The notes: generated from the letters alone by a model not told the origin. 11,225 nt of DNA from JAXIHJ01 sp034189755 (GCA_034189755.1 JAXIHJ010000011.1:1-11225), one strand, 5' to 3'. Shown: positions 1 through 7,494, numbered from the stretch's first letter. A program made the numbers and translations.

Positions 1-1118
1 TTTTTCAGCAGGCTGGAAATCTCTCGGAGCGTGGTCTGTGTGCTTTCCAGCGTGCCGGTAAGTTCCTTCACGACCTTGGCGTAGTCCGGCAGCCCGGTCC
101 CGCTCAGCGCATCGCGGACCTTGGCGGCGGTTTTTTCGACTTCCGCAGCGCGGGTTTCCAGGTGCCTGGCGAACTCAGCCGGCAGGGACCATATGTTAGG
201 GTAGGCGTTTTCATCGACCTGCATCCACCGCTGCTGGTGGCGGCGAAGTTTCCGGATAAGTTTATCGCTTGAGGCCTGGAAGTCCTTGAGGCATTCGATC
301 TGCGGCTCGGCCCTGCTGCCAAGCTGCCGTCGGAGTCGGCCCACCAGGCGGGCCTTTTCGGCGTCGGTGGTAACGCTGAATACCTCAAGAAGGTCGTTTT
401 GTTCCTGCATTTCCTGTAGCAGTTCCATGACACGCGGGCGGTAGTCGGCGGGGCTTTTGTCCTGCTGCACCGAGGTATATACGCACGTCAGGCGGACCGG
501 CGTCTCCAGGCTGCGAATGATTGTTTTAGTACGGTCGCTGAGGCCGAATCGTCCCAGTGTCTGGACGTCCCGGCGCCAGTAGTCGGCCTGGGCGATTATG
601 TTCACAACGACCGTCAGCGCAACGGCTGCAACGATTGACACCATCACCAGCGAGGCGTATCGCAGGCGGGACCTGTCGGCCGGGACGCGGACACAGGCAG
701 CCGCCAGTATCGCGCGGATAACAATCCGGGGCAGGGTCTGGACGGCTTCGGACCAGGGTGATTCTTTCCAAACCGCAGCCGCCAGTGCAATGGCGATGGC
801 GCCGGCCAGGTCGAGCAGGTTAATCAGGAGCAAGACCGACAAGGCCCCACTGTGCTTCCGGAGCAGTTGAACGCCCGCCACTACCATGACGGCTGAAAGA
901 ACACCGAGTATCACCGGAAGGGCCGGGTAGGGCAGTTGCGCCGGCCCGAAGTAGCCGGCCAGAGATTCCACGGGCTTCACCAAAAACGCCAGCATCACCG
1001 CGACCGCGACGCCCAGCAGGCCCAGCGTAACATGGACGGCGCCGACGCTTCTTGCCACAGGTGCATTCAGTTGGCCGGTGGTAAGTTTGGAATTTTTTGT
1101 TGTCGTTGTCATTGTCAT
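1..1118 (-). CDS. GldG-type ABC transporter auxiliary membrane protein, 3' end missing
   Basis: 372 codons are visible; the gene runs off the left edge, so the C-terminus is missing. Residues about 26-46, 62-85, 89-115, 128-142 and 154-176 are hydrophobic, giving about five predicted membrane helices. The segment at 177-213 (ADYWRRDVQTLGRFGLSDRT followed by a PVRLT strand) fits the opening of the GldG/ABC-transporter auxiliary domain, in which a short R-D-x-T/LSxxT stretch follows the last helix and leads into an extracytoplasmic domain. Residues about 315-372 are charged and helical and could form a coiled coil. ATG at 1118 is chosen because AGGTG lies 5 nt upstream; ATG at 1112 is an alternative. 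It is the last visible gene of the ATPase-permease-auxiliary operon, 50 bp after the permease. In Bacteroidetes, GldAFG supports gliding, but such systems occur in non-gliders, so cargo and role are unknown here. Confidence 0.82.
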   Translation of the reverse strand, partial: MTMTTTTKNSKLTTGQLNAPVARSVGAVHVTLGLLGVAVAVMLAFLVKPVESLAGYFGPAQLPYPALPVILGVLSAVMVVAGVQLLRKHSGALSVLLLINLLDLAGAIAIALAAAVWKESPWSEAVQTLPRIVIRAILAAACVRVPADRSRLRYASLVMVSIVAAVALTVVVNIIAQADYWRRDVQTLGRFGLSDRTKTIIRSLETPVRLTCVYTSVQQDKSPADYRPRVMELLQEMQEQNDLLEVFSVTTDAEKARLVGRLRRQLGSRAEPQIECLKDFQASSDKLIRKLRRHQQRWMQVDENAYPNIWSLPAEFARHLETRAAEVEKTAAKVRDALSGTGLPDYAKVVKELTGTLESTQTTLREISSLLK

Positions 1119-1168
1119 TTTCACACCTGGGTCGGCATAGCCGGTATCAAACCTCTTTTATTTGACGA

Positions 1169-1885
1169 TTATCGCCATCGCCGTGACTCAAGCGTCTTTA
1201 CGCTCAGGAACAGGAACATCGCCGTGATGCTCGCGAAGAACACCAACCCGCGCGTATCCAGCACGCCGCGGGAGAAGTCGTTGAAATAGGTCATCGCGTT
1301 GAGCTTGGCCGCCATGATGTTCCACGGCGCCGGACCGTGGACGGCAACAAGCCGCATCAGTATCGCAAAGGTCGACAAAATGGCGATTGCAAGGATAGCC
1401 GCCAGGAGCTGGTGCCTCGTAAGGGCCGACGTGAACAATCCCACAGCCACGAAGGCCGAGCCCAGCAGCACCATGCCGAGATAGCCCGCAGCGGCGACAC
1501 CCGCGTCAGGCTCGGCGTAGATGATCATGACACCCAGAAGCAGCACCGTGCCGGCCAGCAGCACCAGGTAAAACGCCATCACGCCCAAAAACTTGCCCAG
1601 GACAACCTGTGTGTCGGTAACAGGGGCGGTCATCAAGGTCTCGATAGTGCCGCTGTTCAGTTCCTCGCTGATAAGCCTCATCGTCAGCAGCGGCACGGCG
1701 AATACCATGATGTAGGCCATCGCCTCGAACAAGGGCCTGAGCGACGCCTCGTTGCCCGGCAGGAAGATCCGGTAAAAAAACCACAGCCCGCTGGCCAGCA
1801 GCAGCAGGGAGGCGGTAACGTAAGCCATCGGCGAAATGAAATAGCCGGTCAGCTCCCTGCGAGCCAGAACAAGTGTTTTTCGCAT
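1169..1885 (-). CDS. ABC-2 type transporter permease (GldF/NosY-like)
   Basis: This 238-residue integral membrane protein has about six predicted helices (near 20-42, 54-70, 100-123, 132-154, 159-180 and 213-228). Residues 74-99 carry the ABC-2 hallmark SEELNSGTIETLMTAPVT followed by a VVLGK segment, the cytoplasmic loop that couples to the ATPase. It should form the transmembrane channel with the ATPase encoded upstream and the GldG-type protein downstream. A GTG at 1897 is in frame and would add four residues. I prefer ATG at 1885 because GGAG lies 6 nt upstream of it, while the GTG itself overlaps that SD. The length is normal for the family. The 111-bp gap to the upstream ATPase gene contains an imperfect inverted repeat. 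Transport direction is probably export, as for most ABC-2 permeases; substrate cannot be told. Confidence 0.9.
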   Translation of the reverse strand: MRKTLVLARRELTGYFISPMAYVTASLLLLASGLWFFYRIFLPGNEASLRPLFEAMAYIMVFAVPLLTMRLISEELNSGTIETLMTAPVTDTQVVLGKFLGVMAFYLVLLAGTVLLLGVMIIYAEPDAGVAAAGYLGMVLLGSAFVAVGLFTSALTRHQLLAAILAIAILSTFAILMRLVAVHGPAPWNIMAAKLNAMTYFNDFSRGVLDTRGLVFFASITAMFLFLSVKTLESRRWR

Positions 1886-1917
1886 GACGGTCTCCACTCA
1901 AATTTCAAAGAGACTTA

Positions 1918-1989
1918 GCAGGGATGCACAGGATGCAAGGGATAAAGCCGTTTTTATTTCTTAATCCCGTGCATCCCTCGAATCCCTGC
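1918..1989. repeat. Imperfect 26-nt inverted repeat between ATPase and permease genes
   Basis: Arms 1918-1943 and 1964-1989 match at 21 of 26 positions as reverse complements, around a 20-nt AT-rich loop. The arms are themselves built of near-repeats of a GGATGCA-type unit. In the leftward mRNA this forms a hairpin between the ATPase and permease cistrons. No T-tract follows it, so it does not look like an intrinsic terminator. It may be a copy of a dispersed intergenic repeat or an mRNA processing/stability element. Confidence 0.7.
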
Positions 1990-1996
1990 GAATGTT

Positions 1997-2974
1997 TCAT
2001 GCCGGCGTGCTGAGTCGTTCGCCGGCGCGGACGTTCTGTTCGTAAGTAATCTGGACGAAGAAGTCTTCCAACGAGCCAACTTCGCGCTTGAGTTCGCGGA
2101 GCTGGAAGCCTTTTTCAGCCGCGAGCCGAAATACATCATTGCGTACGTCGGCGCCGGTGTCGCCGTGGATATTCAGCCTGGTCCAGTTTCCGATGCGCGA
2201 GGTCTGGACCTTGCCGACGTGCTTGATGGCCTTGACGGCCTGGGCCAGGGCGGCCGGCTCGGCGCCGCGCATTTCGGCTATCAGGCGGCTGGGGCCGGTA
2301 ACTCGCCGGCGAAGCTCTTCGGGCGTACCTGTTGCTGCAATCCGGCCGGCGGCGATGATAATCAGCCGGTCGCACACCTGCTCCACCTCGGCCAGAATGT
2401 GGCTGGAGAGAATCACGGTGTGGTCCTGGGCGAAACCGCGGATCAGCTCGCGCATCGCGCGGATTTGTGCGGGGTCCAGCCCGATGGTCGGTTCGTCCAG
2501 GATCAGCACGGCCGGGTCGTGCAGCAGCACCTCCGCCAGACCTACACGCTGCTTGTACCCGCGAGAAAGCTCGCCCAGCCGCCGATGCATCATGTCTTCC
2601 GGCTTACTCAGCCAGCATCGCTCTGCCGCCTGTTCCACGGCCTGTCTGCGCCGCCGGCGTGGAATTTCACGCAACACCGCGCGGAACATCAGGTACTCCC
2701 GTACGCGCATCTCCGGATATACCGGGACCGACTCGGGCATGTAGCCGACGTTCCGCCGAACCTGAAGCGACTCGCTCAGGATGTCCTTGCCCGCGACAGT
2801 CGCCGTGCCGCTGGTAGCTGGCAGAAAACAGGTCAGAATCTTCAGTGTCGTGCTCTTGCCGGCGCCGTTGGGGCCGAGAAAGCCGACAATCTGCCCCTTG
2901 GCTACGTTGAACGAAATGTTATCGACGGCGAGCACGCGGCCATACCACTTTGTCAGCTTCTGTACGTCGATCAT
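1997..2974 (-). CDS. ABC transporter ATP-binding protein (GldA/CcmA-type)
   Basis: This 325-residue cytoplasmic ATPase should power the ABC-2 complex encoded downstream. The Walker A is GPNGAGKST (34-42). The Q-loop region is GYMPES (77-82), with Pro where many ABC proteins have Gln, as in GldA-like proteins. The signature is LSRGYKQRVG (136-145), the Walker B is VLILDEP (156-162), the D-loop is GLDP (165-168) and the switch His is H192 in SSH. After the nucleotide-binding domain (about 1-225) comes a roughly 90-residue C-terminal extension ending in SLEDFFVQIT (301-310), typical of exporter-type ATPases of the GldA, NosF and YhaQ kind. The ATG at 2974 has AAGGA 8 nt upstream. It is the first gene of the leftward operon and diverges from the secreted protease gene at 3214. 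Confidence 0.95.
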   Translation of the reverse strand: MIDVQKLTKWYGRVLAVDNISFNVAKGQIVGFLGPNGAGKSTTLKILTCFLPATSGTATVAGKDILSESLQVRRNVGYMPESVPVYPEMRVREYLMFRAVLREIPRRRRRQAVEQAAERCWLSKPEDMMHRRLGELSRGYKQRVGLAEVLLHDPAVLILDEPTIGLDPAQIRAMRELIRGFAQDHTVILSSHILAEVEQVCDRLIIIAAGRIAATGTPEELRRRVTGPSRLIAEMRGAEPAALAQAVKAIKHVGKVQTSRIGNWTRLNIHGDTGADVRNDVFRLAAEKGFQLRELKREVGSLEDFFVQITYEQNVRAGERLSTPA

Positions 2975-3006
2975 AAGGTCGGTCCTTATTGCGAAGGTCG
3001 GTTTAA

Positions 3007-3049
3007 CTAGCCGCGACCTACCTACCGGAGGTGGGCAGGTCGCGGCTAG
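3007..3049. repeat. Strong 43-nt palindromic hairpin in the divergent intergenic region
   Basis: Arms 3007-3019 (CTAGCCGCGACCT) and 3037-3049 are perfect 13-nt reverse complements. After one A/C mismatch, an inner 6-bp stem (3021-3026 with 3030-3035, one G-T pair) closes on a 3-nt GGA loop. No T-run follows on either strand, so it is not a standard intrinsic terminator. It falls in the likely 5' leader of the leftward ABC operon and upstream of the rightward promoter. It could be a REP-like dispersed element, a leader structure or an insulator. Confidence 0.8.
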
Positions 3050-3073
3050 CAGGAACCAATCGATAGGGGAATA

Positions 3074-3102
3074 TCAGTAGCAACGACGTTCAGCCTTGTC
3101 AA
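3074..3102 (-). promoter_or_regulatory. Candidate promoter for the ABC operon
   Basis: On the minus strand a perfect TTGACA (-35, plus positions 3097-3102) sits inside a CCTTGACAAGG palindrome. With a 17-nt spacer the -10 would be TACTGA (3074-3079), which is poor; the adjacent TGATAT gives a 20-nt spacer. The exact -35 makes a promoter plausible, but the -10 is weak. A transcript from here would carry the 3007-3049 hairpin in its leader. Confidence 0.3.
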
Positions 3103-3151
3103 GGTTCAAACGCAGGGCGGACGGCGTCGGGCGCCACTTTGGTCTTTTGTC

Positions 3152-3181
3152 TTGTCACGACCCCGGCCCGGCCCGTAGTAT
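3152..3181 (+). promoter_or_regulatory. Candidate sigma-70-like promoter for the S55/propeller operon
   Basis: TTGTCA (3152-3157, 5 of 6 to consensus) is followed after 18 nt by TAGTAT (3176-3181, 4 of 6). This would start transcription near 3188, leaving a leader of roughly 26 nt. That leader contains a good Shine-Dalgarno, GGGAG at 3202-3206, 7 nt before the ATG at 3214. The fit is by eye only. Confidence 0.35.
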
Positions 3182-3213
3182 GACGGCCCTAACATACATG
3201 CGGGAGTACATAA

Positions 3214-5175
3214 ATGAAGGGCCGTTTTGTCTATCTTATGTGTTTCGTCCAGCTTGTCGTGACGAGTTTTGCTTGCGCGGCGGCTGCGCCGAAGCACAAA
3301 GCCGCCGAAACCCACCTTCAAGCCGCTGAGAAGTTTGTCGAGGCGTCCGACCGTTACCTGCATCACAGCAAGCTCGGCCGCGGGATGAAAGGCTATGGCC
3401 TGACGGTGATGGCCGGAACGGAAATCGTCCGCTTCGACGTGGAGATAGTTTCGGTCATGACCAAATGGGGGCCGCACCAGGATGTCATCCTGGCCAGGCT
3501 TTCGGGGCTGGAGTTTGAGACCACCAGCATCATTTCAGGCATGAGCGGCTCACCGGTGTACGTTCGGCACGAGGGCACAGACAAGCTGATCGGCGCGGTG
3601 GCGTATGGCTGGTCGATGCAAAAGGAGGCGCAGTGCGGCATCCAACCGATTACGCAGATGCTGGCGGTCGGTGGGTTTGTTCCGGGCCGAACGGTTAAGG
3701 CTGCCAAACGCACGGCAACCCAAGCCGGCCCGTGTGGCGGCCTGGCGCCGGCGGAGTTTATCGCCGCCGTGCTGAATCCGAAGAAATCGGACTTTTCCAC
3801 CTTTGCCTGGCCTCGCCAACCGGCTGCGGGCAAGGCGTCGGCCCATTCGCCGCGGCTGAGCAGGTTGACGACGCCGCTGATGGTCTCATCGATAGATGAA
3901 CGGGCCTTCGCAACCCTGGGCGACTACCTCCGGCCTATGGGTATTGTGCCGGTCCGGTCCGGCGGCCTGGGTTCGGGCCAGGAGGCCCAGGGCGTCAAGG
4001 ACGCCAGGCTCCAACCGGGATCGGGCATATCCGTTCCACTGGTCAGCGGCGACGTGGATTTCGCCGGCGTCGGTACCGTTACCGAGGTGGTCGGCCGGAA
4101 GGTCCTGGCGTTTGGGCATCCGTTCTTCGCCGAGGGCGAGATCAACTTCCCGATGGGGCCGGCATACGTTCACACCGTGATCGCCAGCGTACAACGCAGC
4201 TTCAAAATTGGCTCGACGCTCAAGGTTACCGGCTCGCTGAATCGTGACGAGTCGGCCGCCGTCGCCGGCGTGATAGGTCCGAAGGTTTCCATGATACCAA
4301 TGACCGTTCGCGTCCGGTCGGTTCAGGACGATTGCAGCGAGGTCTTCCGCTATCGGCTTGTGAGCCATCGCTGGCTGACGCCGATGCTGACAAGCGTTAT
4401 GGTTCGCGTTTCGGCGTGGACGCGGCACCGGCTTCCGCCGCTGCACACTGTCCGGTACGTCGTCGAGATTGATTTCGGCGAGCTGGGTCTATACCGCTCG
4501 TCGAACGTCTTCAGCGGTGATGATGTAGGTCCGGCTGCATCGGATGCAGCCAGGCCGCTGGCGGCAATGCTGAATAACCCGTTAGGCCCGCCGCCTGAGG
4601 TGCGAAGCATCAGCGCGGACATCACCATCGAGCCGGTGCAAAAAACGGCTGAGATTGTCGGCTTTCACCTGGACGGCAGGATATATCGTCCGGGCGAGAC
4701 CGTTACAGGCAGGGTAACACTGCGGCCGTTCCGCAAACCTAAAATCGAGCTGCCGGTGCAGTTTGACCTGCCGCAGCGCCTGCCGGACGGCACGTACAAG
4801 CTGACCGCCTGCGACTACACCGCGAACCTGAGGTTTTATCAGAGGGAAATGCCTCAGCGATTCAGGCCTCGCACCGTTCAGGAGCTGTTCCGGTCGATAC
4901 AGCGTGTCGTAGCCCCGGCTGCCGACAGGCTTTACCTGCGCCTGCCGCTTGGACGAAGCGGGCTGGCAGTGGGCAGTCGCGAAATGCCGGACCTGCCAGA
5001 GAGCAAGGCCCGCATACTTAGCGAGGCAGACCTGTCCGACATGCACAAGTTCACCCAGACACTGGTTCGCTCTTTGCCGAGCGACTACGTATTAAGAGGT
5101 ACGGTCATGGCCGAATTCCAGGTCCGCCGCCAACCGAAAGAAACCAGACTCCGTGAAGGAACGAAACCACAATGA
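3214..5175 (+). CDS. Secreted SpoIVB-type (peptidase S55) domain protein
   Basis: This is a 653-residue exported protein. Residues 1-25 form a signal peptide (basic MKGR, hydrophobic core, Ala-rich cleavage region); C21 lacks a proper lipobox, so I do not call it a lipoprotein. Residues about 53-150 hold one half of the S55 domain: LGRGMKGYGLT, FDVEIVSV, then GMSGSP (109-114, probable nucleophile S111) and IGAVAYGW (126-133). Residues about 280-355 hold the other half: AGVGTVTEVV, then AFGHPFF (299-305, probable catalytic H302) and GSLNRDESAAVAGVIG. In SpoIVB the His half precedes the Ser half, so the order here is swapped. Residues about 400-653 are beta-rich and unassigned (PGETVTGRVTL at 493-503). 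The start is supported by GGGAG 7 nt upstream. The stop overlaps the next start as ATGA, indicating translational coupling. Substrate and true proteolytic activity are unknown. Confidence 0.85.
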   Translation: MKGRFVYLMCFVQLVVTSFACAAAAPKHKAAETHLQAAEKFVEASDRYLHHSKLGRGMKGYGLTVMAGTEIVRFDVEIVSVMTKWGPHQDVILARLSGLEFETTSIISGMSGSPVYVRHEGTDKLIGAVAYGWSMQKEAQCGIQPITQMLAVGGFVPGRTVKAAKRTATQAGPCGGLAPAEFIAAVLNPKKSDFSTFAWPRQPAAGKASAHSPRLSRLTTPLMVSSIDERAFATLGDYLRPMGIVPVRSGGLGSGQEAQGVKDARLQPGSGISVPLVSGDVDFAGVGTVTEVVGRKVLAFGHPFFAEGEINFPMGPAYVHTVIASVQRSFKIGSTLKVTGSLNRDESAAVAGVIGPKVSMIPMTVRVRSVQDDCSEVFRYRLVSHRWLTPMLTSVMVRVSAWTRHRLPPLHTVRYVVEIDFGELGLYRSSNVFSGDDVGPAASDAARPLAAMLNNPLGPPPEVRSISADITIEPVQKTAEIVGFHLDGRIYRPGETVTGRVTLRPFRKPKIELPVQFDLPQRLPDGTYKLTACDYTANLRFYQREMPQRFRPRTVQELFRSIQRVVAPAADRLYLRLPLGRSGLAVGSREMPDLPESKARILSEADLSDMHKFTQTLVRSLPSDYVLRGTVMAEFQVRRQPKETRLREGTKPQ

Positions 5176-7370
5176 GACATTGGATATTATCTGGACTGAT
5201 CATGTCGCTGGCCGTAGCGGCCTTTGCGGTCGTGCCGGCTCAATGGCAACAGGGCACCGAAGCTGATTTCACCAAGGGGCAGTTCGACAAAACCGCCGTT
5301 ACATCGCTTGGCGAGGTCGTGCTCTCGCGGGATATCGACGTGCTGCTGCCGGCTGAGCAGGCGCCGGCGGTTGTTTCGGCACTGGCTTCGGCCGGAAAGA
5401 CACTCTACGTCGCCGCCGGCAGCGAGAATGTTATCTATAAGGTGAAAGGCGACAAGGCGGAAAAGTTCACCGAGACGCCGGGTGCCATGGTGGTCTCGCT
5501 GCTGTGGACGGGCAAAAAACTGTTGGCCGGGACCGGCGGCGAGGATGCGGGCATCTACAGCGTGGACAAAAAGGGCGACGTCAAACCGCTCTGGACGGAC
5601 CAGAAGGTCAAGTACGTCTGGGCTATGGCGCCGGGCAAAAAGGGCGATATTTACGCCGCGACCGGTCCTGAGGCGAAGGTCTTCCTCGTAAGTTCCAAGG
5701 GTAAGGCTGAGATGATTTACGAGGCGGGCGAACTAGCCAAGAACATTTTGTCCCTGGCAGTAGGCCGCGATGGCCTGCTCTACGCCGGCACGGACGAAAA
5801 CGGCCTGGTGGTCGAAATCAACCCCAAGACCAAGGCCAGCCGGATACTCCTCGACGCCAACGAGAAGGAAATCGCCGCGCTTCTGACCGATGAAGCCGGC
5901 GGGCTGTACGCCGCTACGTCCGATTCAGCCAAGGCCTCGACCGACGGCGCCGCCCGGCCAAACAACATCAAGACAGGCAAGGCGGCTACATCGACCAGGC
6001 CGGCAGGGGGCAAACCGACGACATCGCCGGCTTCACGTCCGGCCAAGGCCGAAAAGGCCGGTGTCGTTATCACACCCGCCACTCGCGCAGCGGTAATGAA
6101 GGCTATCGCCGCCAAGCGTGCGGCGGTGTCCCGGGCCAAGCCTGCCCGGCCGGGCAAAGGAAACGCCGTCTATTACATCGCGCCCGACGGCTTGGTGAAG
6201 ACCGTCTTCCGCAGGCCGGTAACCATCCTGGCCATGATGATGCACGAAGACCGGCTGCTGCTGGGAACGGGCAACGGGGGCGTTATATATGCCGTTACGA
6301 CCGATGGTGATGAAATCGTCCAACTTGCCGATACCGACGCCAAGCAGATTACCGCATTGGTCGCCGGGCCTGACCAGGCCATATACTTCGGCGCCGCCAA
6401 CAAAGGCTCTGTCGGCTCGCTCAGTCGGGAATTCGCAAAGGAAGGCACATTCACCAGCCAGGTTCTGGACGCCAAGCAGATATCCGCCTGGGGCACGATG
6501 CAGATTGACTGCGACACCCCGGCCGGCGCCAAGCTTGCCGTCTCTACGCGCAGCGGAAACGTGGCCAAGCCCGACGAGAAAACCTGGAGCGACTTTTCAG
6601 ATGCTCGGGCGGCAACCGATGAATTTCTGAAGATTGCCAGTCCGGCGGGGCGGTTCCTTCAGGTCCGCTTCAAGCTGACCTCCGACGGAGAGGTCTCGCC
6701 GGTGGTCCGGCAAGTGAAGGTTGTCTATCAAATGGGCAACCTGGCCCCGGTGGTTCATGCCGTCGTCGTCAAGCCCGCCGACAAGGTTCCCGGCAAGCCC
6801 GGCGCTCCGGCAGGCGGCCCGCAGCTATACAGAATGCTGGCCATCCAGGCCAGCGACCCAAACGCCGACAAGCTGACCTTTACCGTTCATTTCCGCCAGG
6901 TCGGCACGGAAAACTGGATCGAGATTGCCGATAAGCTGACCGTCCCGAAGTACGTCTGGGATACGCGGACCGTCGGCGACGGCGTGTACGAGCTGCGTGT
7001 TACGGCTTCGGATTCGCCGTCGAATCCGCCGGCGGCGGCGCTTAGCACCGTACGAATCTCTGAATCACTGGTGGTGGATAACACCCCGCCACGGATAGAA
7101 GGCCTTGCCGCCGAGCCGGAGGCGAACAAAGTAATGATTACCGGCTCAGCCGTGGACGCCGCCAGCAGGATTGTCTCCATCCACTACGCCGTAGACAGCG
7201 CCAAAGACTGGACGGCCGTCCTGCCCGCAGACGGCATCTGCGACGCGGCCGAAGAGACATTCGTCTTCGACATAGAAGACCTCGAACCAGGCTCGCACCG
7301 CATAGCCGTCCGCGCCCGTGACGTATTCGGCAACGTCGGATACGCCGCTATGACGGTAACGGTTGAATAG
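5172..7370 (+). CDS. Secreted beta-propeller protein with C-terminal beta-sandwich domains
   Basis: This is a 732-residue exported protein of unknown function. A signal peptide covers about residues 1-23 (cleavage after AFA or VPA). About seven blade-like repeats of a LYVAAGxxxxIYxV pattern follow, near 77-90, 117-130, 159-172, 202-215, 244-249 continued at 332-336, 361-374 and 402-415, consistent with a seven-bladed propeller. The fifth blade is interrupted by an insert of about 80 residues (251-330) rich in Ala, Lys, Pro and Thr. Residues about 430-520 look like a beta-sandwich. Residues about 525-635 look like a fibronectin-III/Ig-type domain, and 636-732 (opening DNTPPRIEGL) like another. 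The ATG overlaps the upstream S55 gene's TGA, with AAGGA 11 nt ahead, so the two are co-translated. A scaffold, ligand-binding or substrate-recognition role beside the S55 protein is inference from context. Confidence 0.82.
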   Translation: MRHWILSGLIMSLAVAAFAVVPAQWQQGTEADFTKGQFDKTAVTSLGEVVLSRDIDVLLPAEQAPAVVSALASAGKTLYVAAGSENVIYKVKGDKAEKFTETPGAMVVSLLWTGKKLLAGTGGEDAGIYSVDKKGDVKPLWTDQKVKYVWAMAPGKKGDIYAATGPEAKVFLVSSKGKAEMIYEAGELAKNILSLAVGRDGLLYAGTDENGLVVEINPKTKASRILLDANEKEIAALLTDEAGGLYAATSDSAKASTDGAARPNNIKTGKAATSTRPAGGKPTTSPASRPAKAEKAGVVITPATRAAVMKAIAAKRAAVSRAKPARPGKGNAVYYIAPDGLVKTVFRRPVTILAMMMHEDRLLLGTGNGGVIYAVTTDGDEIVQLADTDAKQITALVAGPDQAIYFGAANKGSVGSLSREFAKEGTFTSQVLDAKQISAWGTMQIDCDTPAGAKLAVSTRSGNVAKPDEKTWSDFSDARAATDEFLKIASPAGRFLQVRFKLTSDGEVSPVVRQVKVVYQMGNLAPVVHAVVVKPADKVPGKPGAPAGGPQLYRMLAIQASDPNADKLTFTVHFRQVGTENWIEIADKLTVPKYVWDTRTVGDGVYELRVTASDSPSNPPAAALSTVRISESLVVDNTPPRIEGLAAEPEANKVMITGSAVDAASRIVSIHYAVDSAKDWTAVLPADGICDAAEETFVFDIEDLEPGSHRIAVRARDVFGNVGYAAMTVTVE

Positions 7371-7446
7371 GTTAGAGGTTAGAAAGCAGGAAACGGTCAA
7401 TAACCAGGCTTTCTTGTCTGCGCAGGTTGCGCCTTTCTCAAAACCC

Positions 7447-7467
7447 GAGAGCAACAAACGCTCTTTT
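7447..7467 (+). terminator. Weak candidate intrinsic terminator of the S55/propeller operon
   Basis: GAGAGC (7447-7452) pairs with GCTCTT (7460-7465, one G-T pair) across a 7-nt loop, and the run TTTT spans 7464-7467. The stem is short and the T-tract brief. Position, between the propeller gene stop and the next promoter, is appropriate. Confidence 0.35.
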
Positions 7468-7494
7468 ACCTCTACCTCTGACTTATCGCCTGTA

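Noticed and set aside
1121..1138. Five-codon mini-ORF (minus strand) just before the GldG-type gene
   Set aside because: It overlaps the SD of the downstream gene and has no clear SD of its own. Such short frames are common by chance.
1886..1897. GTG start for the ABC permease
   Set aside because: The GGAG just after it is well placed as the SD for ATG 1885, and the GTG has no comparable SD of its own.
936..1918. Several plus-strand open frames opposite the permease and GldG-type genes
   Set aside because: They lie antisense to well-supported membrane protein genes and give Arg/His/Gln-rich translations without domains.
2975..3003. Nine-base direct repeat AAGGTCGGT (2975-2983 and 2994-3002) before the ABC ATPase start
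   Set aside because: It could be an operator, but the repeat is short and one copy overlaps the SD region. There is too little to call a binding site.
2165..3010. A 281-codon open frame on the plus strand opposite the ABC ATPase gene
   Set aside because: The minus strand encodes an intact ATPase with all ABC motifs over the same bases. The plus frame gives no recognisable domain and is typical of antisense frames in GC-rich DNA.
3268..3291. Lipoprotein signal at C21 of the S55 protein
   Set aside because: The residues before the Cys (SFA) do not match the lipobox, while the following Ala run fits signal peptidase I cleavage.
7380..7422. AGAAAGC ... GCTTTCT inverted repeat just after the propeller gene
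   Set aside because: The stem is only 7 bp with a loop of about 20 nt and no T-tract. The element at 7447-7467 is a better terminator candidate.
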